A stretch of 64,000 nt of DNA from Glutamicibacter creatinolyticus (GCF_006094275.1 NZ_CP034412.1:2418001-2482000), one strand, 5' to 3'. Counted from the stretch's first letter, positions 17,473 to 27,135 are shown. Made by a program: numbers and translations. Notes: generated from the letters alone by a model not told the origin.

Positions 17473-18459
17473 TTAGGCGACCTCACTTTGTGCTTGCTTG
17501 TTGGCGTATGCTGCGGCGGCTTCGCGCACCCAGGCACCTTCGCGGTGGGCGGCGCGGCGGCGCTCCATGCGGTGGGCGTTCATCGGACCGCCACCCTTGA
17601 TCACGCTCATGAACTCATCCCAGTTCAGATCCTTGTGGATCCACTTGCCCGACTCCTGATCGAAGCGCAGTTCCGGGTCCGGCAGGGTCAGGCCCAGCAC
17701 CTTGACCTGTTCGGCGATCATGCCCACGAAACGCTGGCGCAGGTCGTCGTTGGAGAAGCGCTTGATCTTCCAGGCCATGGACTGCTTGGAGTTCGGGGAC
17801 TGCTCATCAGGCGGCCCGAACATCATCAGCGAGGGCTCGTAGAAGCGGTTGATGGCGTCCTGGGCCATCTTCTTCTGCGCCTCGGTGCCGCGGGAGAGGG
17901 CCAGCAGGATCTCGAACCCCTGGCGCTGGTGGAAGGACTCTTCCTTGCAGATGCGCACCATGGCCCGGCCGTACGGGCCATAGGAGGCGCGGCACAGCGG
18001 CACCTGGTTGGCGATGGCCGCACCATCGACCAGCCAGCCGATGGCCCCCATGTCCGCCCATGTGCGGGCCGGGTAGTTGAAGATCGAGGAGTACTTGGCC
18101 CGGCCGGTGAGCAGCTGCTCGTTCAGCTCATCGCGTGCGGTGCCCAGGGTCTCGGCCGCCGAGTACAGGTACAGGCCGTGGCCCGCCTCGTCCTGCACCT
18201 TGGCGATCAGGATGGCCTTGCGCTTCAGCGACGGGGCGCGGGTGATCCAGTTGGCTTCTGGCTGCATGCCGATGATTTCCGAGTGCGCGTGCTGCGAGAC
18301 CTGGCGGGTCAGGGTCTTGCGGTAGGCCTCGGGCATCCAGTCGCGGGGCTCGATGCGCGAATCGTCGTCGATGATGGCATCGAAACGGGCCTGCGACTGC
18401 TGTTCCTCATAACTGGGAACGGCGCTAAGCTGCGAATCATTCTGTGTGGTTGCGGCCAT
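17473..18459 (-). CDS. paaA: Phenylacetyl-CoA epoxidase catalytic subunit PaaA
   Basis: The catalytic di-iron subunit that adds one oxygen atom across the phenyl ring of phenylacetyl-CoA. The 328-residue protein carries two iron-ligand motifs of the ExxH type, [10 protein letters not shown] and [10 protein letters not shown], and the substrate-binding [11 protein letters not shown]. First gene of the paaABCDEG unit. A good sigma-70-type promoter and a PaaR box lie within 75 bp upstream. Confidence 0.96.
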   Translation of the reverse strand: MAATTQNDSQLSAVPSYEEQQSQARFDAIIDDDSRIEPRDWMPEAYRKTLTRQVSQHAHSEIIGMQPEANWITRAPSLKRKAILIAKVQDEAGHGLYLYSAAETLGTARDELNEQLLTGRAKYSSIFNYPARTWADMGAIGWLVDGAAIANQVPLCRASYGPYGRAMVRICKEESFHQRQGFEILLALSRGTEAQKKMAQDAINRFYEPSLMMFGPPDEQSPNSKQSMAWKIKRFSNDDLRQRFVGMIAEQVKVLGLTLPDPELRFDQESGKWIHKDLNWDEFMSVIKGGGPMNAHRMERRRAAHREGAWVREAAAAYANKQAQSEVA

Positions 18460-18484
18460 GGTTCACCTCACTGATGTCAAAGAT

Positions 18485-18506
18485 ATTTACCGACCGTTCG
18501 TTCAGT
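18485..18506 (-). promoter_or_regulatory. PaaR box 1, in front of paaA
   Basis: A 22-bp imperfect palindrome. It matches 14 of the 16 fixed positions of the pattern with half-sites ACTNACCG and CGGTNAGT around NN-CG-NN, which I recall as the Corynebacterium glutamicum PaaR motif. On the paaA strand it begins inside the -10 hexamer, so a bound repressor would block RNA polymerase. Confidence 0.82.
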
Positions 18507-18533
18507 ATATTGGTGAGTCACGCATCACGTCAA
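18504..18533 (-). promoter_or_regulatory. paaA promoter
   Basis: On the minus strand, TTGACG (-35) and TATACT (-10) are separated by 18 bp. The -10 overlaps the first three bases of PaaR box 1. It is the best sigma-A-type promoter seen in the window. Confidence 0.75.
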
Positions 18534-18669
18534 CATGAGTCACCGCTTACAGCACAAGCTGCGCCGCACGGCCCGCTCCCCCGCCCAATGGCCGGAAGCG
18601 GCCGGCGAAATCCGCAGGTTCTTCCGGCCCCTTGCCCTCCCGCCGGCGGTAGTCGCCTCCCAACACGAA

Positions 18670-18721
18670 GGCGCCCGCCCCGGTCTCCGGCCCCAAGGGC
18701 CAGGACACCGGAACGGGCGCC
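18670..18721 (-). terminator. Hairpin after the amino-acid ABC operon
   Basis: GGCGCCCG and its exact complement flank a GC-rich 36-base interior that can pair further. It lies just downstream of the ABC ATPase stop. Only a short mixed T/G stretch follows, so strength is uncertain. Confidence 0.55.
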
Positions 18722-18744
18722 GTCTGCGTGGCGGCAGCCAGCCG

Positions 18745-19503
18745 TTAGAGCACCTTGGACAGGAAGTCCTGGGTGCGGGCCTGCTGCGGGTTGCCGAACA
18801 GCTCGGAGGGGACGTTTTCCTCGCACACCACTCCGTCGGCCATGAACACCACCCGGTCGGCCACCTCGCGGGCAAAGCCCATCTCGTGGGTGACCAGCAC
18901 CATCGTCATGCCCTCATCGGCCAGTTCCTTGATCACCTGCAGCACCTCACCGACCATTTCCGGGTCCAGGGCGCTGGTGGCCTCGTCGAAGAGCATGATG
19001 CCCGGGCTCATCGCCAGCGCGCGGGCAATCGCCACACGCTGCTTCTGCCCACCGGAGAGGGAGGCGGGGCGGGCATCGGCCTTCTCCTCCAGCCCCACCC
19101 GGCGCAGCAGCTCCAGGGCGCGGGTGCGGGCCTCGGAACGCGACATCTTGCGCAGCTCCACGGGGGCGAGCATGATGTTCTGCGCCACCGACATGTGCGG
19201 GAACAGGTTGAAGTGCTGGAAGACCATGCCCACGTGGCGGCGGACCTCATTGATGTCCACCTTGGGGTCGGTGACGTCAAAGCCATCGACCACCACGGTG
19301 CCGCCGGTGATTTCCTCCAGCTTGTTCAGGCACCGCAGCAGCGTGGACTTGCCCGACCCGGAAGGCCCGATCACGCAGACCACCTCGCCCTCGGCCACCT
19401 GCAGGTCAATGCCCTGCAGCACCTCGTTGCTGCCAAAGGACTTGCGCAGCCCCTCGACCTGGATCTTCGGTTGGCGTGACCGCTTTTCGCTGACTTCACT
19501 CAC
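18745..19503 (-). CDS. Polar amino-acid ABC transporter ATP-binding protein
   Basis: A GlnQ-type ATPase of 252 residues with GPSGSGKST (Walker A), LSGGQKQR (signature), [12 protein letters not shown] (Walker B) and VLVTHEMGF (H-loop). Its GTG start overlaps the stop of the fused receptor/permease gene (GTGA), so the two genes form one coupled transport operon for an amino acid such as glutamine or arginine. The substrate cannot be set from sequence. It resembles the ATPase at the left edge of the window but is a separate paralogue. Confidence 0.93.
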   Translation of the reverse strand: MSEVSEKRSRQPKIQVEGLRKSFGSNEVLQGIDLQVAEGEVVCVIGPSGSGKSTLLRCLNKLEEITGGTVVVDGFDVTDPKVDINEVRRHVGMVFQHFNLFPHMSVAQNIMLAPVELRKMSRSEARTRALELLRRVGLEEKADARPASLSGGQKQRVAIARALAMSPGIMLFDEATSALDPEMVGEVLQVIKELADEGMTMVLVTHEMGFAREVADRVVFMADGVVCEENVPSELFGNPQQARTQDFLSKVL

Positions 19504-21002
19504 TTGTTAAACCTCCGATCGGCGAAGTTCGCCAGTTTGGTCAGGGCCAGGATGGCCACCAGGTAGATCACGGCCACGATCAGCAGCGTCTCGGTGACCC
19601 GGAAGTTCGCCGCGTAGATCTGCTGGCCCTGGTAGAGCAGTTCGCCAAAACCGATGGCCAGCAGCAGTGAGGAGTCCTTGAGCATGATGATCAGCTGGTT
19701 GATCAGCGACGGGGTCATGATCTTGAACGCCTGCGGGATCACGACCTTCTGCATTGACTTGCCGTATCCCAGGCCCAGCGAGCGGGAGGCCTCCAACTGT
19801 CCAGGGTCCACCGACTGCACGCCGCCGCGCACGATTTCGGCGATGTAGGCCGCGCCGTTCAGGGACAGGGTCAGCACGCCGGCCACCCAGATGTTCACGC
19901 TCTGCCCGATCAGCTGGGCCAGACCGAAGTAGAAGAAGAACGCCCACACCAGGATCGGGGTGCCGCGGAAGAGGTTGATGAAGCCGGTGGCCAGTCCGCG
20001 GGCGAAGATGTTGCGGGAGATCTTCAGGAATCCGAAGAGCAGACCCAGCGCCATCGCCACCACGAAGGAGATCCCGGTGACCACCAGGGTGTTCTTCAGA
20101 CCCATCATCAGGGCCGGGAAGGACTGCTTGAGCAGGTCGAAGAAGCCGCCGGAACTGGAGGCGGCCGGATCGGCCAGGTAGGAGTCCAGGATCTTGTCGT
20201 ACTCCCCGCTGTCCTTCAGCTTGGCCAGCCCGTCATTGAAGGCGGCCAGCAGCGCGGAGTTCTTGCCCTTGTTCACCGCGAACCCGTAGGATCCGGCCGG
20301 CTCCTTCTCGGTCACGGTCTTCAGCCCGTTGCCCTGGGCGATGCCGTAGGCCAGCACCGGATAGTCATCGAAGACCGCCACCGCGGTGCCGGCCTTGACC
20401 GACTCATACATGGTGGCCGACTGGTCCAGCGACTTGACCTCGAACCCGTATTCGTCGGCGATCGACTTGGCGAAGGTTTCCCCCTCGGAGCCGGTCTTGG
20501 CGACCACGGTCTTGCCCTTGAGGTCCTCGTAGCCCTTGATGTCCTCGTTGCCGCGTTCGATGGCCATCTGGATGCCGGACTCGAAGTAGGGTTCGGAGAA
20601 GTCGTAGACTTCCTTGCGCTCGTCGGTGATCGACATGCCGGCGATCACGCCGTCGACCTGGTTTGAGCTCAGCGCCTGCAGGGCCGCGTTGAAGCCCAGG
20701 GAGCGGATCTCAACATTGAACCCCTCCTCCTCGGCGATGGCGCGCAGCAGGTCCATGTCGATGCCCACCAGATCCCCGCCCTGGCGGAACTCAAAGGGGG
20801 CGAAGGTGGTGTCGGTGCCGATGACGAAGGTCTTGCCCTCGACGCCGTCCTCGGGCTGGGCCACGGCGCCGGGGACGCCGATGACCAGGGCCAGCATGGC
20901 CAGTAGGGTGCTGGCCAGCCAGCGGCGCCACTGCCGCGGGCCGCTGGCCCGGCGCGGTCGCAGTTGCTCTGGCCGCGCAGAATTCTGTGTAGTTGTCACC
21001 AA
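19500..21002 (-). CDS. Fused amino-acid ABC transporter substrate-binding protein and permease
   Basis: One 500-residue chain joins two normally separate parts. After a signal-like hydrophobic segment (about 26-48, ending near VAQPEDG), residues of about 50-285 form a family 3 periplasmic-type binding domain ([33 protein letters not shown]). From about 290 to 500 is a HisM/GlnP-type permease with the EAA loop [23 protein letters not shown]. The fusion tethers the receptor to the channel outside the cell. Start is TTG, or a GTG one codon later, after GGAAGAAAGAG. Confidence 0.92.
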   Translation of the reverse strand: MVTTTQNSARPEQLRPRRASGPRQWRRWLASTLLAMLALVIGVPGAVAQPEDGVEGKTFVIGTDTTFAPFEFRQGGDLVGIDMDLLRAIAEEEGFNVEIRSLGFNAALQALSSNQVDGVIAGMSITDERKEVYDFSEPYFESGIQMAIERGNEDIKGYEDLKGKTVVAKTGSEGETFAKSIADEYGFEVKSLDQSATMYESVKAGTAVAVFDDYPVLAYGIAQGNGLKTVTEKEPAGSYGFAVNKGKNSALLAAFNDGLAKLKDSGEYDKILDSYLADPAASSSGGFFDLLKQSFPALMMGLKNTLVVTGISFVVAMALGLLFGFLKISRNIFARGLATGFINLFRGTPILVWAFFFYFGLAQLIGQSVNIWVAGVLTLSLNGAAYIAEIVRGGVQSVDPGQLEASRSLGLGYGKSMQKVVIPQAFKIMTPSLINQLIIMLKDSSLLLAIGFGELLYQGQQIYAANFRVTETLLIVAVIYLVAILALTKLANFADRRFNK

Positions 21003-21200
21003 GTTTCACTCTTTCTTCCAAGGTGCGGTTCCAAGGTGTTGTGCTTGTTATCTGGGTCATACCTCCTTGCTTTAGCCTAAAGCCATCGGTGAGTAGAAGG
21101 TACCCGCCGCGCTTTGGCGATCCTCCGGCCGGGGCGACGCGCCGGTTCGCGCAGGGCTAGATCCATCCCCGGCAGGGCGATGGTGGGTTTAGATGGGATC

Positions 21201-23366
21201 ATGCATTCCGAATCGAAGATCCCGCACCCCCCGGTGGCCGCCAAGCGCCCGACCAGCCGCACCCACCACGGTGATACCTTCACCGATGACTATGAATGGC
21301 TGCGCGAGAAGCAGAACCCGCAGGTCATCGAGCACCTCCAGGCCGAGAATCGCTACACCGAGGCGATCAGCGCGAACCAGGAGCAGCTGCGCCAGGAGAT
21401 CTTCGATGAGATCAAGTCCCGCACGGTGGAAACCGACCTGTCGGTTCCCACCCGGCGCCGCGGCTGGTGGTACTTCACCCGCTCCGTGGAGGGCCAGCCC
21501 TACCTGATCCACAGTCGGGTCAAGGCCGCGGACACCGGGGACCTGGAGGCGGACTGGACCCCGCCGGTGATTGACCCGGCCGCCGAGCTGCCCGGGGAGC
21601 AGGTGCTGGTGGACGGCAACCGGCTGGCCGAGGGCGAATCCTTCTTCGCGCTGGGCGGGATGGCCATCAATGAGACGAGCAACCTGCTGGCCTACTGCGT
21701 GGACACCACCGGGGATGAGCGCTTCACCCTCTACCTGAAGGACCTGCAGACCGGGCAGCTGCTGGCTGACACCATCGAGGGCGTGTTCTACGGGTTGGCC
21801 TTCTCCCCCGATTCGCGCCGCGTGTTCTACACCGTGGTGGATGAGACCTGGCGCCCCCACCAGATCCGGGCACACGTGCTGGGCACCGACCCGAGTAAGG
21901 ATGCGGTGATTTTCCAGGAAGATGACCCGGGCATGTGGCTGGGCTTTGAGCTCAGCGCCGACCGGGAGCACCTGCTGATCTCCAGCGGCAACTCCGAATA
22001 CTCCGAGACCAGCGTGCTGGATCTGCGGGATCCGGCCGCCGAGGTCCAGCTGCTGGTGGACCGTTCCCTGCGCCTGCTGCACGCGGTGGACCTGCTGCCC
22101 GGCGAGCGCGCCGACGAGGTGCTGATTACCCACGACCACCAGGCACCGAACAACCGGATCTCCCTGGTGCCCCGCGATCAACTCGGTGCCGCAGCCGATC
22201 CCGGGCAGTGGCCCGATGTGGTGCCGCACCGGCCCACCGTCAAATGCGAGGGCGCTCTGATCACCGCCACCCACCTGGTGCTCTCGGTGCGCCGGGACAC
22301 CTGCGAGCGGGTGGAGCTGCTGCCGCTGCAGGGGCTGGGCACCGACGCCCAGCAGCCAGTGCTGGAGCCGCAGTTCGAGGAGCAGCTGTTCACCGCCTCC
22401 CCGGTGTTCGCCTCCCTGGAATCCCCGGTCGCGCGCATCGCCTACACCTCGGACTTCACGCCGGCCCGGGTCTATGACCTGGTCCTGGAGGACCACCGGC
22501 TACTGTTGCGCAAGCAGACCCCGGTGAACAACTATGACGCGGCCAACTACCGGGCCACCCGGCACTGGGCCAGCGCCGCGGACGGGACCCAGATCCCGCT
22601 GACCGTGATGCACCGGGTAGATGTGGATCTCTCCCGCCCGCAGCCCACCCTCATCTACGGGTACGGATCCTATGAGATGTCCATGGACCCGGGCTTTGGC
22701 ATCCCCCGGCTGAGCCTGCTGGACCGCGGGGTGGTGTTCGTGGTGGCCCACGTGCGCGGCGGCGGCGAACTGGGACGCGACTGGTACCTGCAGGGCAAGA
22801 AGCTGAACAAGAAGAACACGTTCACCGATTTCGTGGACGCCACCACCTACCTGATCGAGAAGGGCATCGCCGACCCGCAGCGGATCGTGGCGTTGGGCGG
22901 TTCGGCTGGCGGGCTGCTGATGGGCGCGGTCGCGAACCTCGCCCCGCAGCTGTACGCGGGCATCATCGCCCAGGTGCCGTTCGTGGATGCGCTGACCTCC
23001 ATCCTGGATCCGGAGCTGCCGCTCTCGGCCCTGGAGTGGGAGGAATGGGGCAACCCGATCCAGGACCGCGAGGTGTACGAGTACATGAAGTCCTACTCCC
23101 CGTATGAGAACATCCGCCCGGTGCCCTACCCGCGCATCGCCGCGGTCACCTCCCTGCACGACACCCGGGTGCTGTATGTGGAGCCGGCCAAGTGGGTGGC
23201 GAAGCTGCGTGAGGTGGGCACCGGCACCAAGCCGATCGTGCTGAAGACCGAGATGGAAGGCGGGCACGGCGGTGCCTCCGGCCGCTACGAGGGCTGGAAG
23301 AACCGGGCGTGGGATTATGCGTTCGCCCTCGATGCCCTGGGGCTGAACCCGGCCGGGAACAGCTGA
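21201..23366 (+). CDS. Oligopeptidase B-like S9 family serine peptidase
   Basis: A cytosolic prolyl-oligopeptidase-family enzyme (721 residues) that cleaves short peptides, typically after basic residues. The N-terminal part is a beta-propeller domain, and the C-terminal alpha/beta-hydrolase domain has the catalytic Ser 568 in GGSAGG, Asp 654 in HDTRVLYVEP and His 689 in GGHGGASGRY. YGSYEMSMDPGF and AHVRGGGELGRDWY are oligopeptidase B hallmarks. The ATG chosen fits the family N terminus (PHPPVAAKRP). The frame is open 29 codons upstream without a clear ribosome binding site. Confidence 0.9.
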   Translation: MHSESKIPHPPVAAKRPTSRTHHGDTFTDDYEWLREKQNPQVIEHLQAENRYTEAISANQEQLRQEIFDEIKSRTVETDLSVPTRRRGWWYFTRSVEGQPYLIHSRVKAADTGDLEADWTPPVIDPAAELPGEQVLVDGNRLAEGESFFALGGMAINETSNLLAYCVDTTGDERFTLYLKDLQTGQLLADTIEGVFYGLAFSPDSRRVFYTVVDETWRPHQIRAHVLGTDPSKDAVIFQEDDPGMWLGFELSADREHLLISSGNSEYSETSVLDLRDPAAEVQLLVDRSLRLLHAVDLLPGERADEVLITHDHQAPNNRISLVPRDQLGAAADPGQWPDVVPHRPTVKCEGALITATHLVLSVRRDTCERVELLPLQGLGTDAQQPVLEPQFEEQLFTASPVFASLESPVARIAYTSDFTPARVYDLVLEDHRLLLRKQTPVNNYDAANYRATRHWASAADGTQIPLTVMHRVDVDLSRPQPTLIYGYGSYEMSMDPGFGIPRLSLLDRGVVFVVAHVRGGGELGRDWYLQGKKLNKKNTFTDFVDATTYLIEKGIADPQRIVALGGSAGGLLMGAVANLAPQLYAGIIAQVPFVDALTSILDPELPLSALEWEEWGNPIQDREVYEYMKSYSPYENIRPVPYPRIAAVTSLHDTRVLYVEPAKWVAKLREVGTGTKPIVLKTEMEGGHGGASGRYEGWKNRAWDYAFALDALGLNPAGNS

Positions 23367-24433
23367 TGAGCTCCCCGCGGCCGGTGGAACTGCAGTGGCT
23401 GGAGCATGCCCGGTGGTGCGCCGAACCGGCGTTCACCAGGCTGCTTGGACTGGCCGCGGACCCACCGGACGCGGCACGGCTGCAGGGCCTGGTGCAGCAC
23501 TGCGCGCAGCTGCACCTGCTCGGGGCGTTTGCCTCCCCCGGAGAGTTGGTGGGCCTGGCCGCCTACCGGCGCCGTCCGGGGCAGTGTGTGGAACTGGAAT
23601 ACCTGGCGGTGCTGCCGCAGGCGCAGCACCGCCAGGTGGCTTCGGCCCTGGTGCAGGCGCTGCGCACGGCCGAGCAGGCCACGGTGGTGGCCGCCACGGA
23701 TGATGACGCCATCGGCTTCTACCGGGCCCGCGGCTTTCTGGTTTCCCGGGCGCCGCGGGATCCGCGCTGGCCCGCGGCCACCCGCTACTGGTGCACGCTG
23801 GCGCACCCGGCCGCCCTGCGTCAGCGGCCCACCGGCGATCCGGGGCTTCAGTATCTTGACGGGGCACCGGCCCCGGGCAGCATCCAGGTGGTGCCCGCCG
23901 ACCCGGGCTGGGCGCAGCACTTTGAGCAGCTGGCCGAGCGCCTGCGCCGGGCCCTGGGGGCCACCGCGCAGGTGGTTGAGCATGTGGGCTCGACCTCGGT
24001 GCCTGCGCTGGCGGCCAAGCCGGTCATTGACATCAACCTGCTGGTGGATGATCCGCGGGACGAGGATTCCTACGTGCCGCAGCTGCGCGCGGCCGGGCTG
24101 CTGTTCTGGTTGCGGGAGCCGGGCTGGCACCAGCACCGGTTGTTCAAGCAGCTGGCCACCGGCAGCACGCTGGAGGCCAATATCCACCTCTTCGCGCTGG
24201 GCAGCGCCGAGCACTGCCGGATGGTGCTGCTGCGTGACCGGTTGCGCTCCGACCCGGCCATGCGGCGGGCGTACGCTCGGGCCAAGCTCGACGCGGCCGG
24301 CCAACTCAATGAGCGCACCGCTCACCAGGGTCTGGTCATGGACTACAACCGGATCAAGGAGCCGTTCATCCTGGGCCTGCTGGAGCAAATCGTCCACGGA
24401 TTCCCGGAAGACTCTTTGCCCACCACGGCGTGA
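23366..24433 (+). CDS. GNAT acetyltransferase fused to a GrpB (UPF0157) domain
   Basis: A 355-residue fusion. The N-terminal half (about 1-150) looks like a GNAT N-acetyltransferase (VELEYLAVLPQAQHRQVASALV, IGFYRARGFL). From about 171 it is a GrpB/UPF0157 domain, a nucleotidyltransferase-fold family, with VEHVGSTSVPALAAKPVIDI and HIHLFALGS-like IHLFALGSAEH. The start ATG shares one base with the stop of the peptidase gene (TGATG), so they are coupled. The function of the fusion is unknown. GNAT residues for acetyl-CoA binding are not clear-cut. Confidence 0.78.
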   Translation: MSSPRPVELQWLEHARWCAEPAFTRLLGLAADPPDAARLQGLVQHCAQLHLLGAFASPGELVGLAAYRRRPGQCVELEYLAVLPQAQHRQVASALVQALRTAEQATVVAATDDDAIGFYRARGFLVSRAPRDPRWPAATRYWCTLAHPAALRQRPTGDPGLQYLDGAPAPGSIQVVPADPGWAQHFEQLAERLRRALGATAQVVEHVGSTSVPALAAKPVIDINLLVDDPRDEDSYVPQLRAAGLLFWLREPGWHQHRLFKQLATGSTLEANIHLFALGSAEHCRMVLLRDRLRSDPAMRRAYARAKLDAAGQLNERTAHQGLVMDYNRIKEPFILGLLEQIVHGFPEDSLPTTA

Positions 24434-24451
24434 AACAGTAGACACCCCGAC

Positions 24452-24480
24452 TTGACTTGAGTCACAATTCATTATTACCT
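24452..24480 (+). promoter_or_regulatory. Probable paaI-paaK promoter
   Basis: TTGACT at 24452-24457 is a good -35. A poorer -10 (TTACCT with 17-bp spacing, or TACCTA with 18) overlaps the start of PaaR box 2, giving the same geometry as at paaA. Confidence 0.5.
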
Positions 24481-24498
24481 AATGATCGTTCGGTAAAT
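24477..24498 (+). promoter_or_regulatory. PaaR box 2, in front of paaI-paaK
   Basis: A 22-bp site matching 13 of 16 fixed positions of the ACTNACCG / CGGTNAGT palindrome around a central CG. The right half (CGTTCGGTAAAT) is nearly perfect and the left half is degenerate. It starts within the predicted -10. Confidence 0.75.
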
Positions 24499-24517
24499 AA
24501 TTCCTGCAGGGGTGCCC

Positions 24518-24958
24518 ATGAGCGAAACACAAGTCGAAAAGTCCCTCCCCCACGCCATCCTGGCCAATGACTACGCCACCGAATGGATGGGCATTGAAGT
24601 GCTGCAGCTGGGGGACGGCACCGCCACCATCACCATGCAACTGCGCAAGGAGATGCTCAACGGTTTCGGCATCGCCCACGGCGGGATGGTCTTCGCCCTG
24701 GCCGATACGGCCTTCGCCCTGAGCTGCAACCCGGCCGAGGGCAGCGACAAAACCATCACGGTGGCCTCCGGGGTGGACATCAACTTCCTCAAGCCAGGCA
24801 TTCCCGGACGCACGCTGACCGCCCACGGACAGCGGGTCGCCCAACAGGGCCGCAGCGGCGTGTACGACATCCGAGTCACCCAGGACACCCCGCAGGGAGA
24901 CGAGGAACTGCTGGCCGTCTTCCGCGGCCGCTCGCGCACCATCCCCAAGCCGGCCTGA
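24518..24958 (+). CDS. paaI: Hydroxyphenylacetyl-CoA thioesterase PaaI
   Basis: A hotdog-fold thioesterase of 146 residues that frees CoA from dead-end ring-hydroxylated intermediates and prevents CoA depletion during phenylacetate breakdown. The active-site region is FGIAHGGMVFALADTAFAL, with the general-base Asp 63 and His 54, and VASGVDINFLKP follows as in PaaI proteins. The ATG is preceded by CAGGGG at seven bases; a GTG two codons earlier is possible. Lies directly behind PaaR box 2 and 130 bp ahead of paaK. Confidence 0.9.
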   Translation: MSETQVEKSLPHAILANDYATEWMGIEVLQLGDGTATITMQLRKEMLNGFGIAHGGMVFALADTAFALSCNPAEGSDKTITVASGVDINFLKPGIPGRTLTAHGQRVAQQGRSGVYDIRVTQDTPQGDEELLAVFRGRSRTIPKPA

Positions 24959-25088
24959 CACCGCTCCCGACCAGGCCCCGGGGCGTCCCACCAGAAGGCG
25001 GCGCAGCAAAAGCCCGGGCAGCCTGGCTCCCCCGCACCGGTCCGCCGGTGCGCACGGCCCCACCACATCACGAACGAAAGATTTGAGC

Positions 25089-26408
25089 ATGACCCAGAAC
25101 CCCGAACGCGAAGAGCTACCCAACCCGCTGGATCCCGAGGAACTGATGAGCCGGGATGAGATCGAATCGATCCAGCTCACCCGGTTGCAGGAAACCATCG
25201 CCTACGCCTACCAGAATGTTCCGTACTACCGCCAGAAGTACGACGCGGCCGGTGTGCACCCGGGGGACATGAAGGAATTGTCCGACCTGGCCAAGTTCCC
25301 CTTCACCGAGAAGGAGGACCTGCGCAAGTCCTACCCGTTCGGGATGTTCGCGGTACCCCAGCACCAGATCGCCCGCCTGCACGCCTCCTCGGGCACCACC
25401 GGGCGGGCCACCGTGGTCGGCTACACCCAGAAGGACCTGGATGACTGGGCCCGACTCGGGGCCCGCTGCCTGCGCCTGTCCGGGGTCAAGCCGGGCTGGA
25501 AGGTGCACAACGCCTACGGCTACGGCCTGTTCACCGGCGGGCTGGGCGCCCACGCGGCGGCCGAGAAGCTGGGCACCACGGTCATCCCGATGTCCGGGGG
25601 CCAGACCGAAAAGCAGATTACCCTGATCCACGACTTCCAGCCCGACGCCATCCTGTGCACCCCCACCTACCTGCTGACCATTGGCGATGCGATGCAGCGC
25701 ATGGGCCTGGATCCGCGCGGCACCTCGCTGAAGGTGGCGGTGCTTGGCGCCGAGCCGTGGACCGAGGAGATGCGCCACGAGCTGGAGGAGATGTTCGGGC
25801 TGGACGCCTGCGACATCTATGGCCTCAGTGAGGTCATGGGTCCGGGAGTGGCCGGGGAATCCAATGAGCTCAAGGACGGCAGCCACATCTGGGAGGACTA
25901 CTTCCGCCCGGAGATCCTGGACGCCTACGACGAAACCAAGGTGCTGCCCGACGGGCAGCACGGCGAACTGGTGTTCACCTCGCTGACCAAGCAGGCGCTG
26001 CCGATCATCCGCTACCGCACCCATGACCTGACCCGGCTGCTGCCCGGCACCGCCCGGCCCGGGCACCGCCGCATGGGCCGGATCACCGGGCGCAGCGATG
26101 ACATGATCATCCTGCGCGGGGTGAACCTGTTCCCCAGCCAGATCGAGGAACTGATCCTGAAGGTCCCGGCCCTCTCCCCGCATTTCCAGCTGGTGCTCAC
26201 CCGCCCCGGACGCATGGACCAGCTGGCGGTCAAGGTCGAGCGCCGCAGTGACGCGACCGCCCACGAGGTCTCCACCGCCGGGCAGGAACTGGCCTCGCTG
26301 ATCAAGATCCACATTGGCTCCAGCTGCGCCATCGAGGTCGTTGAGCCCGAGACCCTGGAGCGCTCCATGGGCAAGCTCAAGCGCATCTACGACATGCGCA
26401 ACCTGTAG
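25089..26408 (+). CDS. paaK: Phenylacetate-CoA ligase PaaK
   Basis: This ligase activates phenylacetate with ATP and CoA, the entry step of the pathway. The 439-residue protein has the P-loop-like HASSGTTGRATVVGYT, the YGLSEVMGPGVAGE motif, IRYRTHDLTRLLP and the C-terminal hinge region ITGRSDDMIILRGVNLFPSQIEE, all typical of PaaK. Either the ATG or a TTG two codons upstream may start it. It shares the PaaR-controlled promoter with paaI and is closed by a strong terminator. Confidence 0.96.
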   Translation: MTQNPEREELPNPLDPEELMSRDEIESIQLTRLQETIAYAYQNVPYYRQKYDAAGVHPGDMKELSDLAKFPFTEKEDLRKSYPFGMFAVPQHQIARLHASSGTTGRATVVGYTQKDLDDWARLGARCLRLSGVKPGWKVHNAYGYGLFTGGLGAHAAAEKLGTTVIPMSGGQTEKQITLIHDFQPDAILCTPTYLLTIGDAMQRMGLDPRGTSLKVAVLGAEPWTEEMRHELEEMFGLDACDIYGLSEVMGPGVAGESNELKDGSHIWEDYFRPEILDAYDETKVLPDGQHGELVFTSLTKQALPIIRYRTHDLTRLLPGTARPGHRRMGRITGRSDDMIILRGVNLFPSQIEELILKVPALSPHFQLVLTRPGRMDQLAVKVERRSDATAHEVSTAGQELASLIKIHIGSSCAIEVVEPETLERSMGKLKRIYDMRNL

Positions 26409-26442
26409 CGTTCGCATCCGCCACCCGGCGGGTACGGCCACA

Positions 26443-26488
26443 ACGGGGTGTGGGGGCAAACCGGTGTTTGCGCCCACACTCCGTTTTT
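26443..26488 (+). terminator. Terminator between paaK and paaR
   Basis: A long imperfect hairpin (arms around ACGG-GTGTGGG-GCAAA and TTTGC-CCCACAC-CCGT) runs straight into a TTTTT tract. It separates paaK from the regulator gene, so paaR needs its own promoter. Confidence 0.88.
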
Positions 26489-26517
26489 GTCTTCCGTAAT
26501 GGGATAATCGAGGAATC

Positions 26518-27135
26518 ATGTCTGAAACCGAAACAGTTAACGTCTCCGCCCGTCGGGGCCGGCCCGGCTACGACCAGGACTCCGTGCTGGCGATCGCGGT
26601 GGAGCTTTTCAACCTCCACGGCTATGACGCCACCAGCATGGGCAAGCTCGCCGACCGGCTGGGGATCAGCAAGTCCGCGATTTACCATCACGTGCCCTCC
26701 AAGGAGGACCTGCTGCGCCTGGCCCTGGATGAGGCCCTGATCCCGCTGGAGGCGGTGGTCGAGGACGAGCACACCCACGGGCGCAGCGCCGACGAGCGCC
26801 TGGAATACTTCCTGCGCGCCACCGTGCGGATCCTGGTTGCCAAGCGCTCCTACGTCACCCTGCTGCTGCGCCTGCGCGGCAACACCGCCCTGGAACGCGC
26901 TGCCCTGGAGCGCCGCCGCGCGGTGGACCGCAAGCTGGCAGAACTGGTGACCCTGGCCCAGCAGGAAGGCTCCCTGCGCCAGGACCTGGAGCCACGCACC
27001 ACCGCCCGCCTGCTGTTCGGCATGATCAACTCGGTCGTCGACTGGTACCGGGAGGATGGTGTGATCACCGCCGCAGGCCTGGAGCAGCACGCGATTTCCA
27101 TGGTGTTTGACGGGCTGCACGTCCAGCGCCCCTAG
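26518..27135 (+). CDS. paaR: TetR-family repressor PaaR
   Basis: A 205-residue TetR-family protein. The N-terminal helix-turn-helix is clear (VELFNLHGYDATSMGKLADRL split before GISKSAIYHHVPSKEDLL), followed by an all-helical ligand domain. Position directly behind paaK and the presence of four matching palindromes in front of paa units make it the likely phenylacetyl-CoA-responsive repressor. AGGA precedes the ATG by four bases, and a GATAAT hexamer just upstream could be its -10. No PaaR box was found at its own promoter, so autoregulation is not supported. Confidence 0.87.
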   Translation: MSETETVNVSARRGRPGYDQDSVLAIAVELFNLHGYDATSMGKLADRLGISKSAIYHHVPSKEDLLRLALDEALIPLEAVVEDEHTHGRSADERLEYFLRATVRILVAKRSYVTLLLRLRGNTALERAALERRRAVDRKLAELVTLAQQEGSLRQDLEPRTTARLLFGMINSVVDWYREDGVITAAGLEQHAISMVFDGLHVQRP

